From a virus, in the IMG/VR virus record IMGVR_UViG_3300036719_001729, positions 1 to 20,889 of that record: a DNA stretch of 20,889 bases. One strand, written 5' to 3'. Shown here one piece after another: positions 1 through 8,563 of the stretch. The position numbers were made by a program, and so were the translations under genes. Position 1 is the stretch's first letter; every line of letters begins with the position of its first letter. Below the pieces are notes generated by a model, which saw only the letters and a program-made list of their open reading frames with translations, was not told the origin of the DNA and did no database searches.

Positions 1-10
1 TCATATAACT

Positions 11-1255
11 TTAAAAGGCCGTTAAAGCATTTTGTCTACTATCAAACTGTATAGAGTTTAATTTAACAGATTCTGCAAACCTACCGGTTTGATAAGTTAG
101 CGCCGGAGGCGCCATATTCTTACGTATTACTTCTTGTAGTCTAGAAGCTAATAGGCTTTGTAGACTTGCTACTGATTGAAAAGCTCCTGAGGTTGAGCGA
201 AGCTTAGCTAGTTTAATATTACTACTAGTTACACTTGCTCTTGGATTTCTAATTTTATTAGTAGTATTACTAGCTGATATTGTTTTAGATACCTTTACAT
301 TTTTTGACTTAACTTTTCCGTATAGTATATATTCTACTGTTCTATCTGCTATTTCTTCTTCAGCTGTTTTTGAAAACTGTAGGGTAGCTAGTATATTCTT
401 TACTTCGTTTAATAAAGTAGTTTCAACTCTTGCAAACTCACCTTGATTTTCTTCTCTATCTTGTATTAATACGATATTGGCACCTACATTTACTAATAGG
501 CCTCTAATATCTTTATTTAAATGTACTATTATTTTTTGCCCATAGCTATGTTTAGATATAAAGTCTTTATAATAGTTATCTAAATCCGTCTGTATTTTTA
601 GTAGTTGTGCTCTGGGATTTTTTGTTAACTTAAACCCACCTACTTTATACTCTGCTGCACTTCTAAATGCTTCATTACCAGCACCTTCTTGTAATAGTCC
701 TTCTACTACTCCTCGTACATTATCTATCTGCATACTTAATGGAGTATTGGCTATATCAGAATATTTATTAGCAGTTTTTATATAGGTATGACCTACGTCG
801 AACCCTTTTGCCCTGACTTTACCTTTTTTGCTTGGTATATACGCATCCTTATTAGTATACTCCACAAGTTTACTGTTTAAGAATCCAGTAAATAGATTTT
901 TTTGTGCAGAAGAATAACTAGCGTATAATATACCTGCTATTTCTCCATCTCTACCGACTATTTTTAATGGGCCACTAGCTAAAATATCAGAGATTTCTTC
1001 TGGAGTAACTACTTTACCATCTAAGTTATATATAGTAGAGGTTACAGCTACTAAAGTACGGTATTTATTTACAAACTCTATTACTGCTTTATAAAACTCA
1101 GTTTGCCTTTCCTCACTTAAATAATGTAAAGAAACTTTTAAACTATTTAGGTTAAGAGGTACATAGTGTGGTTTTATATCTAAAGATTTTACTACCGCAT
1201 CTCTACCCGGTAATAATCTATTTAGGATACCACGTAAAAAAGGTATAGTAGCCAT
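11..1255 (-). CDS. Putative virion (neck/tail-completion) protein, 414 aa, possibly cut short
   Basis: Function is not firmly recognised. The protein lies directly after the head-tail connector gene, and its ATG overlaps the connector's TAA (TAATG), so it is translated in the structural operon and probably acts at the head-tail joint. No signal peptide or membrane segment is visible. Residues 1-300 are mixed alpha/beta without a motif I can name; residues 320-350 are a Lys/Ser/Thr/Asn-rich linker. The C-terminal part (about 360-414) contains LTYQTGRFAESVKL, which resembles a family I remember from phage tail-region proteins (RTGRFA.S followed by an aromatic SYM motif). The reading frame stops at TAA in the middle of that motif and continues in frame as Ser-Tyr-Met up to position 2. 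The gene is therefore either truncated, split or read through. The CDS call is sure; the function is not. Confidence 0.85.
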   Translation of the reverse strand: MATIPFLRGILNRLLPGRDAVVKSLDIKPHYVPLNLNSLKVSLHYLSEERQTEFYKAVIEFVNKYRTLVAVTSTIYNLDGKVVTPEEISDILASGPLKIVGRDGEIAGILYASYSSAQKNLFTGFLNSKLVEYTNKDAYIPSKKGKVRAKGFDVGHTYIKTANKYSDIANTPLSMQIDNVRGVVEGLLQEGAGNEAFRSAAEYKVGGFKLTKNPRAQLLKIQTDLDNYYKDFISKHSYGQKIIVHLNKDIRGLLVNVGANIVLIQDREENQGEFARVETTLLNEVKNILATLQFSKTAEEEIADRTVEYILYGKVKSKNVKVSKTISASNTTNKIRNPRASVTSSNIKLAKLRSTSGAFQSVASLQSLLASRLQEVIRKNMAPPALTYQTGRFAESVKLNSIQFDSRQNALTAF

Positions 1256-1824
1256 TATCTAATAACCCTATACAGGTCTAGAACACGCTTAATATGGTGA
1301 GGGAAGTCGGAACTGCGAATATACTCAATACTAACAGAGCCCTGAGTTTTTCTAGGAGAGGCTTCACGTTTCATATAATATTCTAGTAAATCTAGAGCTG
1401 CTATGTATAAGTCTCCTGGAAGTACTGAGTATCCAGCTTTATAAGTAATTCTGAAGTAGTTTGGGTAGTCAATATCAGAAGCACCAAAAATTACTAGTCT
1501 ATCGTTCTGCTTATCAATTAGATAATCAGTATAGTCGGTAAGAGCAGTATATGTTTGACCATTATCTATTGAGTAGGCTACTTCTGATACACTAACTATA
1601 GGAAATTCCTCAGTATACAAGTAGTCATCACCACCATTATAGTATTGTATAATATCAGTAAATAGTTCAGTATCTACATCATAATTATCAATAAAATTTC
1701 TAGTGCAGTAATTTTTTATTAACTGACTTACATAAGGTATTAGTAGTTCTATTCTCTCATCTTGTTCAGAGCTACTAATACTAGCATATATTTTATAGTC
1801 ATCAACTGTAATTAGATTTCTCAT
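1255..1824 (-). CDS. Head-tail connector protein (gp6/gp15-like), 189 aa
   Basis: This is a likely head-tail adaptor that forms a ring under the portal, of the HK97 gp6 / SPP1 gp15 type. Evidence: an N-terminal helical segment (ITVDDYKIYASI, then DERIELLIPYVSQLIKNYCTRNF at about 20-44) followed by a beta-rich middle (YYNGGDDYLYTEEFPI at 61-76, SVSEVAYS at 78-85) and a final helix bundle around LYIAALDLLEYYMKREA (138-155). This is the usual layout of the family, whose members are commonly 100-200 aa. The start ATG overlaps the preceding gene's TGA (ATGA), and its own TAA overlaps the next ATG, so translation is coupled on both sides. In HK97-like phages this gene follows the capsid gene closely; here about ten genes separate them, which suggests a rearranged order or an insertion of the receptor-protein island. 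Confidence 0.75.
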   Translation of the reverse strand: MRNLITVDDYKIYASISSSEQDERIELLIPYVSQLIKNYCTRNFIDNYDVDTELFTDIIQYYNGGDDYLYTEEFPIVSVSEVAYSIDNGQTYTALTDYTDYLIDKQNDRLVIFGASDIDYPNYFRITYKAGYSVLPGDLYIAALDLLEYYMKREASPRKTQGSVSIEYIRSSDFPHHIKRVLDLYRVIR

Positions 1825-2147
1825 TTGTTAACCACCTGAATTTTTACGCTTCTATCATCTTCTCTACCCATAGAGGTTATAATAGATACCACAACTATGT
1901 ATTCTTTTCCAACAGTCCCTCCATCTAACCAAAAAGTAACAGATGTATTGGCATCAGTTAGTGCTGATGATACTACTACTAATTCGGCTGGTTTACTAGA
2001 AACTACTGTGGCCGATACGATGGACTCACCACCTACTACTTGTAGATAGTCCGAAATAGCCCCCGGTCTATTATTAGTTTTAGCAGCAAAGTCCATCAAG
2101 TAGTCTAGCTTAGCCTCAGGATCTTTCTGTAATTTCTTTATTCCCAT
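1821..2147 (-). CDS. Small Ig-like phage protein, 108 aa, unknown function
   Basis: It belongs to a type of small protein common next to phage head-tail genes. There is a short acidic/basic N-terminus (KKLQKDPEAKLDYLMDFAAKT, 4-24), then a beta-sandwich-like stretch rich in Val/Thr/Ser, ending with WLDGGTVGKEYIVVVSIITS and GREDDRSVKIQVV. The G-Y-V-V-ITS-GR-DDR-S pattern is a recurrent one in small phage structural proteins. The fold is inferred from alternating hydrophobic residues; no catalytic residue is visible. The ATG is preceded by GGAGAAATTTA, a good ribosome binding site. The TGA overlaps the connector start by four bases. It could be a head or tail decoration protein; this is inference. 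Confidence 0.7.
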   Translation of the reverse strand: MGIKKLQKDPEAKLDYLMDFAAKTNNRPGAISDYLQVVGGESIVSATVVSSKPAELVVVSSALTDANTSVTFWLDGGTVGKEYIVVVSIITSMGREDDRSVKIQVVNK

Positions 2148-2168
2148 TAAATTTCTCCAATTTGGGGT

Positions 2169-2190
2169 CTAATCGGCGAGTGCCAATTAG
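2169..2190 (-). other. Stem-loop over the stop codon of the 614-aa gene
   Basis: CTAATCGGC (2169-2177), loop GAGT, GCCAATTAG (2182-2190) forms a 9-bp stem with one G-T pair. On the minus strand it contains the TAA of the repetitive protein gene and is followed by ACCCCAAAT rather than a T-run, so it is not a standard intrinsic terminator. It may act in RNA stability or limit readthrough. Confidence 0.4.
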
Positions 2191-4031
2191 ACTGATCTTG
2201 AGGTATTACTGATAAGTATATCTCTATTGTCTTTATCAATGTATAATGTTCTACCATCAAAAATAAGTGCAGCGTCTCTCTCATCCTTAGTTATTATTAA
2301 AAGCCTATTTTCTATTGGTAATAATATATATCTATTATCTTCTGTAGTAGTTATTATTCTACCTTCTTGAATAATACTATTAATCCAAAGTATATGTTGA
2401 ATAATACTACTATGTAATACATCTGATACAATTAAGTGTACTTGTACATCTAAATTAGCATTAGTAGTATAGTTTGAAACAGATAAGTAATCTGCTAGTA
2501 ATATGTGTCCTTGGCTTATGCTAAATGTACTACTAAAAGTATTTACTAATAGATTTAATATACTTATAGTTATATCTTGTACTAAAGATACTTGTTCTGC
2601 ACTGGAACTTACATTTAGACTACTAATTAGTAAGTTATGGGCCTGGTACAGTAGTACTGAGCTTATTGAGTTACCTTGAGCTATACTCTGTAATATTAAA
2701 GTATTAGCTTGTATTAAATTTGCAGTAGTAATTAAATTACTATTAATTAAGTTATTAGTTAATAATGTTAATGCTTGACTTAATAGTACATTATCAATTG
2801 TTTTCGCACTAGCTAAATTATTAACTGTTAATATATAAGCTTGTGTTAATAACACTGGGCTTATTGAATTACCTTGTGCTATACTTTGCAATATTAAAGT
2901 ATTAGCTTGAGTTAAATTCGCAGTAGTAATTAAACTACTATTAACTAAGTTATTAGTTAATAATGTTAATGCTTGACTTAATAGTACGTTATCAATTGTT
3001 TTAGCATTGGCTAAATTATTAACTGTTAATATATAAGCTTGAGTTAATAATACTGAGCTTATTGAGTTACCTTGGGCTATACTTTGTAATATTAAAGTAT
3101 TAGCTTGTATTAAATTCGCAGTAGTAATTAAATTACTATTAACTAAGTTATTAGTTAATAATATTAATGCTTGACTTAATAGTACGTTATCAATTGTTTT
3201 AGCATTGGCTAAATTATTAACTGTTAGTATATAAGCTTGAGTTAATAATACTGAGCTTATTGAGTTACCTTGGGCTATACTTTGTAATATTAAAGTATTA
3301 GCTTGTATTAAACTGGTGGTTGAAATAGCTTGGTAATTTATTAAGTTAGATAAACTTAATGTAAAGTCTACTACTGAGGCTAAAGTATCGAACTGTACCC
3401 AAGATACCTGAATATCTATATACTGTGATAGTAATACTTGGCTTATTGAATTACCTTGAGCTAAACTTTGTAATATTAAAGTATTAGCTTGTATTAAATT
3501 CGTAGTAGTAATTAAACTACTATTAACTAAATTATTAGTTAATAAGGTTAATGCTTGACTTAGTAGTACATTATCAATTGTTTTAGCACTAGCTAAATTA
3601 TTAACTGTTAGTATATAAGCTTGTGTTAGTAATACTGGACTTATTGAGTTACCTTGAGCTAAACTTTGTAGTATTAAAGTATTAGCTTGAGTTAGTAAGG
3701 TAGTACTTATACTATTAGTACTTTGTAGGTAGTTAATTGTTAGTGTATAAGCCTGAGTTAGTACAACATTGCTAACGGCAGTACCGTTAGCAATTGCTTG
3801 TATTATTAAACTATTAGCCTGTGTTAGTACAGTAGTACTTAAACTATTTGTTGATGCTAAATGATTTAGCACAAGTAACAAACCGGAAATAGTTATACTA
3901 AGATGATCGGTATAATTAGTATTTGAAACGTTATTAATTGCTAGTATTAATTCCGCATAAGCATCGAATTGTACAAAAGAAACATCTACATTAATAATAC
4001 GACCTGATGCGAATAATACTAATAGTGACAT
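2187..4031 (-). CDS. Repetitive virion-like protein with 22-residue repeats, 614 aa
   Basis: The function is unknown; it is probably an extended structural protein such as a fibre. Short N-terminal (about 1-45, FVQFDAYAELILA) and central (about 208-230, VSWVQFDTLASVV) elements flank long arrays built from a 22-residue unit of the pattern VLLxQAxxLxxxNLxxxxxIxx. Three units make a 66-residue super-repeat that recurs nearly unchanged (NTLILQSIAQGNSIS / AYILTVNNLA / ALTLLTNNLVNS). The C-terminus (about 560-614) changes to short ENR/DNR strands (DNRYILLPIENRLLIITK, DERDAALIFDGRTLYIDKDNR), an element I associate with phage proteins. It lacks Cys and has very few charged residues in the arrays, which fits a repeat solenoid or fibre. 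Its AT-rich codon use matches the core genome rather than the GC-richer neighbours at 4083 and beyond. AAGGAAAGTCT precedes the ATG. Confidence 0.8.
   Translation of the reverse strand: MSLLVLFASGRIINVDVSFVQFDAYAELILAINNVSNTNYTDHLSITISGLLLVLNHLASTNSLSTTVLTQANSLIIQAIANGTAVSNVVLTQAYTLTINYLQSTNSISTTLLTQANTLILQSLAQGNSISPVLLTQAYILTVNNLASAKTIDNVLLSQALTLLTNNLVNSSLITTTNLIQANTLILQSLAQGNSISQVLLSQYIDIQVSWVQFDTLASVVDFTLSLSNLINYQAISTTSLIQANTLILQSIAQGNSISSVLLTQAYILTVNNLANAKTIDNVLLSQALILLTNNLVNSNLITTANLIQANTLILQSIAQGNSISSVLLTQAYILTVNNLANAKTIDNVLLSQALTLLTNNLVNSSLITTANLTQANTLILQSIAQGNSISPVLLTQAYILTVNNLASAKTIDNVLLSQALTLLTNNLINSNLITTANLIQANTLILQSIAQGNSISSVLLYQAHNLLISSLNVSSSAEQVSLVQDITISILNLLVNTFSSTFSISQGHILLADYLSVSNYTTNANLDVQVHLIVSDVLHSSIIQHILWINSIIQEGRIITTTEDNRYILLPIENRLLIITKDERDAALIFDGRTLYIDKDNRDILISNTSRSV
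2640..3700 (-). repeat. 198-bp tandem DNA repeats inside the 614-aa gene
   Basis: The block starting GTTATTAGTTAATAATGTTA recurs at 2751, 2949 and 3147, exactly 198 bp apart. A related copy starts at 3531 after an interruption of about 190 bp (around 3311-3500) that encodes the ISTTSLIQA/VQFDT segment. 198 bp is three 22-codon units. Copies differ by scattered substitutions only. Confidence 0.9.
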
Positions 4032-4082
4032 AGACTTTCCTTAAATACTACTTCTATATAGTGATTACTTTTAAGTATTAAC

Positions 4083-4364
4083 TTAACCTACTTCGCCAGC
4101 AGGTGCTAATCCATTGGTGACTAAATAAGTATAAATTGCATAGGACAGATCGTCTCTCCGGGTCAGCCCCGGCGTGGACATTGCATCCAGTATCACGGAG
4201 GTGTTTTCAGGTGATATATGAAGTTCCTGACAATCAATCCCCACCCACCCCCCATCTTCCTTGACGTACCCCTTACGCAGGGTGACCATTGCGCTGCCGT
4301 CTGCGTTCAGCACCAAGGGCAGCAGCTTGTACGCGATGCGTACCGTATCAGTAAAAATTGGCAT
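4083..4364 (-). CDS. Small conserved phage protein, 93 aa, unknown function
   Basis: A compact protein of the type often found beside phage tail-fibre genes. It has an N-terminal beta stretch (FTDTVRIAYKLLPLVLNADG), a central VTLRKGYVKEDGGWVGID and a C-terminal helix with HISPENTSVILDA, then RRDDLSYAIYTYLVTNG. No membrane segment, Cys pair or catalytic motif is visible. It marks the left edge of the GC-richer island: the next gene on the left is strongly AT-rich, while this one uses GC-ending codons freely. AAGGAG lies just before the ATG, and nine bases separate it from the gene upstream. A role in fibre assembly or as a chaperone is possible but unsupported. Confidence 0.65.
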   Translation of the reverse strand: MPIFTDTVRIAYKLLPLVLNADGSAMVTLRKGYVKEDGGWVGIDCQELHISPENTSVILDAMSTPGLTRRDDLSYAIYTYLVTNGLAPAGEVG

Positions 4365-4373
4365 AGCTACTCC

Positions 4374-5984
4374 TTAGACCAATGGGATCATCTCTTGCGA
4401 GACAGTTGAGAGGTGGGACTGAAGCAGGATGCAGTCGTAGTTGTCCGTGCCGTCGATAACGCAGTACGAAGCCATACGCTTGCCCTGTGCCGCTGTTCCA
4501 GCCTGTAGAAAGTCGGTCGGTGTGAACGGGGACAACACCCTGTTCTTCACGTCGAAGCGGTACATCTGGTTCACCGCAGAAGCCACATAGACGTTCATGT
4601 AGAACATGCGGCCCTCGTTATCACAAGGCGAGTACGCACCGCATGTCGCTGCGGTCATTGTCACTCCGCCGTCGATGGTCTGATTGTTGGTCCACGCGCC
4701 GGTTGTGCCTCCAGCGATGTCAAGCATGTCAACAAGCCCCGTTGTGCCTCGGAAGAAGTGGCAATGACTGTGGCGTGCATTACGTGCTGCGTCAGGCTGG
4801 ATACCCCACGACGGTGCCCACATACACCCTGCTGCCATCGCGCTACCTGCGGCTGCGAAGTAGGTAGTGCTCCATACATCAGAGGCGATGTTATTGGTGC
4901 CGTTATTGACGAAGGAATCGGTGTAGTTGTAGGTGTACACCGTGGTGGTAGCAGAGGAACGCGCCACAATCAGGTTCGGCAACTCTATGACATACTTCGC
5001 GGAAGACGACGGCGTGACAGTCCAGGGAGTGCCTAGCGTGTAAACTGGAGAAGGCCCAGCCGTATGCGATGCAATGATGCGGCGCTGACCGACTGCCGTC
5101 GGGGTAACAGCGTCGTACACGATGCGAATCTGGAAGTTGCGGTACTCGTTGGCTGCAACCACAGCGTCACCAAGGGTTGCCTGTCCAGTCAGCGTTCCAG
5201 AAGCAGCCGCAGTTGCAGCAAGCGCATGGCGAGTCTCCACCCCGGTGTCGTAAACGAACGTCCCCTGGACCATGCCCTCACCGGGCGTACAGTCATAAGG
5301 TGTGTACTGCTCGTCCAGAACCATGAATGCAGTATCCGTCGCCACAGTGCCCGGCAAGTTGGTGTTGGTCTTGTTGGTAAGGAAGTTCGTTGCTAGTTCG
5401 AAGCTACGGAAGATCGTAGCCCCGAGAGCGCCAGCGGACAACATGAACAGGCGACCCGCAACGATTTCGTACCGTGCACCAGCGGTAGGTGTGAACGAGA
5501 ACGCGGATAGAACTTGGATCGTTGGAGTGGTACCGGCAGTATTGCCAGTGATGTACCGCTCTTCAGTCTTTCCTGCTGTGGTGTCAATGATGCGCAGCTT
5601 GAACCCGTAGTCACCCGAACCTCCGCGATTTGCCAGCATGTTGATACCAACCGCTGCGGGCAGAATGGGGCCCAGCACAACAGAGGTTGTCGTCGCACCC
5701 GCTGCGATGGTCCCGACCAGACCGAAGCTGGGTACGAAAGCGGCTTCTGCACCGACAGCGTAAGTACCACCAAGGGCGGGGGGCACAACGAAGTTCCACG
5801 CCTTGGTGACGATGTTGAAGCGGTTGAGAGTCGTAGCGTTGACTAGGTTGTAAACGAACGGGTTTCTGCTAATGCCTGAGCGCATGTCGGACGCGAGAAT
5901 ACCCGCAGCAGCATGGGCGTTAGGCGACGGAGCAACCTGTCTCCACGCCAGCATATCTATAACTTTTTTGAATGTGTTTGCCAT
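4374..5984 (-). CDS. Putative virion surface/fibre protein with an internal duplication, 536 aa
   Basis: The exact role is unknown; position and composition suggest an exposed virion protein. The sequence is rich in Gly, Ala, Thr and Ser, with short strands throughout, and lacks long helices, signal peptide or membrane segment. Two segments look like duplicates: residues about 126-180 (YGFKLRIID, AGKTEER, NTAGTTPTIQV, ARYEIVAGRL) and about 281-338 (YRNFQIRIVYD, VGQRRIIASHTAG, SPVYTLG, AKYVIELPNL). A His/Cys cluster NARHSHCHFFRG near residue 395 could bind a metal. The C-terminus (YMNVYVASAVNQMYRFDVKNRVLSPF) is propeller-blade-like, which is a guess. The ATG directly abuts the TAA of the upstream gene (TAAATG). 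GC-rich codon use matches its neighbours up to 10.27 kb. Confidence 0.7.
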   Translation of the reverse strand: MANTFKKVIDMLAWRQVAPSPNAHAAAGILASDMRSGISRNPFVYNLVNATTLNRFNIVTKAWNFVVPPALGGTYAVGAEAAFVPSFGLVGTIAAGATTTSVVLGPILPAAVGINMLANRGGSGDYGFKLRIIDTTAGKTEERYITGNTAGTTPTIQVLSAFSFTPTAGARYEIVAGRLFMLSAGALGATIFRSFELATNFLTNKTNTNLPGTVATDTAFMVLDEQYTPYDCTPGEGMVQGTFVYDTGVETRHALAATAAASGTLTGQATLGDAVVAANEYRNFQIRIVYDAVTPTAVGQRRIIASHTAGPSPVYTLGTPWTVTPSSSAKYVIELPNLIVARSSATTTVYTYNYTDSFVNNGTNNIASDVWSTTYFAAAGSAMAAGCMWAPSWGIQPDAARNARHSHCHFFRGTTGLVDMLDIAGGTTGAWTNNQTIDGGVTMTAATCGAYSPCDNEGRMFYMNVYVASAVNQMYRFDVKNRVLSPFTPTDFLQAGTAAQGKRMASYCVIDGTDNYDCILLQSHLSTVSQEMIPLV

Positions 5985-6431
5985 TTAGGTAATCCTCGCT
6001 CTTACGTTTAAGTTCCATGCCGCGTTGACTTGGGCGCGAACAGGTACATCAGCGTTGAAACCGCCGATGTTGGTTTGGTTGGTCAGGGTGGCGCAGGTAG
6101 TGACAGTTCCCACCGTGGTGACAGTCCCCAGCGTTGGCAACGTCTCCACTATCACCGTTCCACGCTGCCGTTGTAGTGACTTATCGTACCCAAGAGGTGA
6201 TAGGAGCATCTGTAGGATGCGACCCAGTATTCCGTTTCCGTCGCTGTCTTGAACAGGCAGTGTTGGAGTGGGTGCGAGAATCATGACTGGTATGGGGTTG
6301 GTAGGCGTAACAAGACTCTCATAGGCAGCACCTCCGATATCTAGCGCCACAACCTGTGTCTTTATACCTGCACGGTCGATATCTCTAACTACATCCCCCG
6401 TTCCAGGTAGGGTGGTATTATCCATAGACAT
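5985..6431 (-). CDS. Conserved phage virion-associated protein, 148 aa
   Basis: It resembles a common phage family that begins with an NTTLPGTGDVV-type N-terminus followed by a KTQVVALDIGG strand. That family sits in tail-fibre or decoration gene clusters; I know no assigned biochemical function. Residues 45-65 are Pro/Thr-rich (PIPVMILAPTPTLPVQD). Residues 100-125 are a Thr/Val/Gly repeat (LPTLGTVTTVGTVTTCATLTNQ), typical of low-complexity beta stretches in these proteins. The end (FNADVPVRAQVNAAWNLNVRARI) is also conserved in style. The start overlaps the TAA of the 710-aa gene (TAATG), and its own TAA abuts the next ATG, so the three genes are co-translated. Met-3 is an alternative start. 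Confidence 0.65.
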   Translation of the reverse strand: MSMDNTTLPGTGDVVRDIDRAGIKTQVVALDIGGAAYESLVTPTNPIPVMILAPTPTLPVQDSDGNGILGRILQMLLSPLGYDKSLQRQRGTVIVETLPTLGTVTTVGTVTTCATLTNQTNIGGFNADVPVRAQVNAAWNLNVRARIT

Positions 6432-8563
6432 TATTGAGCCTCCAATACTATACTTAAGTTATTATAATCCGTTATTGAGTCACACTCAGTCGGGGTTAAG
6501 TTGATTTGATAATCCGCGAAGCTCGAACTCAGTGAACTGAACGTGCGGGTCGCGATGGTGGACGGTGTGCCGAAGGAATAGATTACTTGCTTCTTTGGCT
6601 TGAAGATTTGCCAGGGGTTTTGCGAGATTGGCGCAATCTCAGCGTCTGATAATGCTCGACTAAATACAAGCACAACCCCAATACCGTTTTGAGTTGTGGT
6701 TCCATATACCGGACGTCTCGCCAGATTTAGTCGTCTACCGGAATTGGCTACCGGGTTTGTTGTGTACGCAGAAGAGCTAATAAGTTTTCCGCCACTATAG
6801 AATGAGAACTGTGTGCCGTTATAGGTAGCGCATACTCTGTGGGTATATTGGTCGACACCAGTACCAATGTAACTTGAAACGCCAGTTACTCCTGATGTAG
6901 CATTTTGAACCACGCATACGTTGTTGGGATAGTAAAACTGATCTGTGCCTAAGCCAAACCCATACATATTGCCTTCGTCACCACTACACAATACTAAATC
7001 TATTGTGTAGTTGGCTATTGCAGTATCACCTGTAGGAATAGTTTCAGCAAAAACAGTCCAATTGCCGATGATACTGTCTGCTGGTGTTGGTCGCGCAAGT
7101 GTTTGTCCAGTAGTGTAGAAACCAATGCCCCCTTGTGGGGTGCCTACTGACCTCATCGGCCGTGTAGTTGGCGTTGATGTGCCTGCAAATGTCTGTTTTG
7201 TAATCAGTTCTATATGCTTTCCACCAGCATAAACTATTGCCGCTGCCAAAGACTTAGTTAGAGGATTGCCCCAATCAACCTCAACCGCTCCCTGCGGCTG
7301 CTTAGTCCATCTACGCGGTAGGAAAAGCCCGCCTGATATTCCACCGGGTTGTTTCAGCGTAGCAACCAGCGTACTGCCTGCTGACGACTTGGCCCGGATC
7401 GTGATTACCTGACCTGATGATGTGGCTGGGTCTGTGACCGCGCTTAGTGCCAATTCACATGGATCGTATGCGGTGCTGGTTGTGATGTAATCCGGCGCAT
7501 CACTGGCGGTTTCCTCGTCCAGCATAGCATAGAGGTCTGAGCCAATGGATGGCGTCCATGCTCCTGCAGAAAGGTCTGCTGTCGGGCGACCATAACGAAG
7601 GCTCAGTGTCGTCCAGGTGCCGCTTACCTCAACGACGTTGCTGTATGTCGTGCCGTCGTAAATGACCGCTGCGCTGTCGTACTCTGTGGCGGGATCAAGC
7701 CCGGACGCATCGAGGTATTGACCCGATCCTGTCCATACGGCATTCCCCGCCCACGATGCTGCTGCACCGGTTGAATCCTGCCCCGCTACGATCTGTGCGT
7801 TTGACGGTGTGCCGGTGCCTGCTGGGTACGTGACGGCGAATAATGTCTGGACAGTGATGCCGGACGAGAACGAGTAAATGACTTGCTTCTTTGGCTTGAA
7901 GATTTGCCAGGGGTTGCGTGTGATTTCTTTTGCGAAACTGTCAGGTAATAAGCTGTCCCAGATGGCGGCGAGGGAAATATCACACGCCCCACCCTGCCCA
8001 TAGGCTGGGCGATAGTCATTAAGTGAAAACCGCGCTGCACTTATGTCGGGTACCCCCGTTCCGGCAGTACTGCCGACGTATCTACCATCACGGTAGAAAT
8101 ATGCGGTATTTGCTGTGGCTGTGGTGGCAACAAGCAATGTTGTCCAAACATTTAGCGGTAGTGCTTCTCCAGAAGGAAGGTTATTGCCGTTATGGGTGCC
8201 CCAGTTAGTGCCTGCTTGAGTCCAAATACGGAAGGAATCCACCCCCGCCACAAAAATATAGGCTGTCGTTCTTGGACGCACCCGTACCAGTATGCTGGCC
8301 TTACCAGACACAGCAGCAATATTCCCGGTTGTGCTGTAGCTGCTCGAACCACTTGCGAATACTGCAGACTTATCACTACCTGCCACGCCGATTGTCGGAG
8401 TTCCGGTAACGCTTAACGGGTATCGCCCGTCAACATCCGATAAACGGCCCTCGTTAAACGCAAATACATCACGCGGGCGGACAAACCCGAGTGGTGCAGG
8501 ATCAACCTCAACCACTCCCTGCGGTTGCTTAGTCCATCTACTTGGTAAAATAATAGAAGCCAT
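6431..8563 (-). CDS. Double LamG-module fibre/receptor protein, 710 aa
   Basis: A probable tail-fibre or surface lectin-like protein. Module 1: LPSRWTKQPQG (6-16), a LamG/concanavalin-A-like beta sandwich (about 30-215, with FYRDGRYVGSTAGTG typical of the fold) and NPWQIFKPKKQVIYSF (217-232). An Ig/FN3-like region (about 235-320) and the first half of a jelly-roll-like domain (about 322-408, YGRPTADLSAGAWTPS to STLVATLKQ) follow. Module 2: LPRRWTKQPQG (about 415), a second LamG-like domain with FYSGGKLISSS, and the same NPWQIFKPKKQVIYSF (about 646-661). The last 49 residues (TIATRTFSSL, CDSITDYNNLSIVL) look like the second half of the interrupted jelly-roll. Sugar binding is inferred from the fold; no enzyme motif is seen. 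Its ATG lies two bases after the 270-aa gene's TAA. Confidence 0.75.
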   Translation of the reverse strand: MASIILPSRWTKQPQGVVEVDPAPLGFVRPRDVFAFNEGRLSDVDGRYPLSVTGTPTIGVAGSDKSAVFASGSSSYSTTGNIAAVSGKASILVRVRPRTTAYIFVAGVDSFRIWTQAGTNWGTHNGNNLPSGEALPLNVWTTLLVATTATANTAYFYRDGRYVGSTAGTGVPDISAARFSLNDYRPAYGQGGACDISLAAIWDSLLPDSFAKEITRNPWQIFKPKKQVIYSFSSGITVQTLFAVTYPAGTGTPSNAQIVAGQDSTGAAASWAGNAVWTGSGQYLDASGLDPATEYDSAAVIYDGTTYSNVVEVSGTWTTLSLRYGRPTADLSAGAWTPSIGSDLYAMLDEETASDAPDYITTSTAYDPCELALSAVTDPATSSGQVITIRAKSSAGSTLVATLKQPGGISGGLFLPRRWTKQPQGAVEVDWGNPLTKSLAAAIVYAGGKHIELITKQTFAGTSTPTTRPMRSVGTPQGGIGFYTTGQTLARPTPADSIIGNWTVFAETIPTGDTAIANYTIDLVLCSGDEGNMYGFGLGTDQFYYPNNVCVVQNATSGVTGVSSYIGTGVDQYTHRVCATYNGTQFSFYSGGKLISSSAYTTNPVANSGRRLNLARRPVYGTTTQNGIGVVLVFSRALSDAEIAPISQNPWQIFKPKKQVIYSFGTPSTIATRTFSSLSSSFADYQINLTPTECDSITDYNNLSIVLEAQ

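Noticed and set aside
11-13. Reassigned TAA codon as an explanation of the interrupted tail gene
   Set aside because: TAA ends most other genes here in sensible places, including tight TAATG overlaps, so a general reassignment is not tenable; only local readthrough, mutation or a split remains.
2640-3860. CRISPR-like array
   Set aside because: The repeats are adjacent 198-bp coding units in one open frame, with no unique spacers of constant size.
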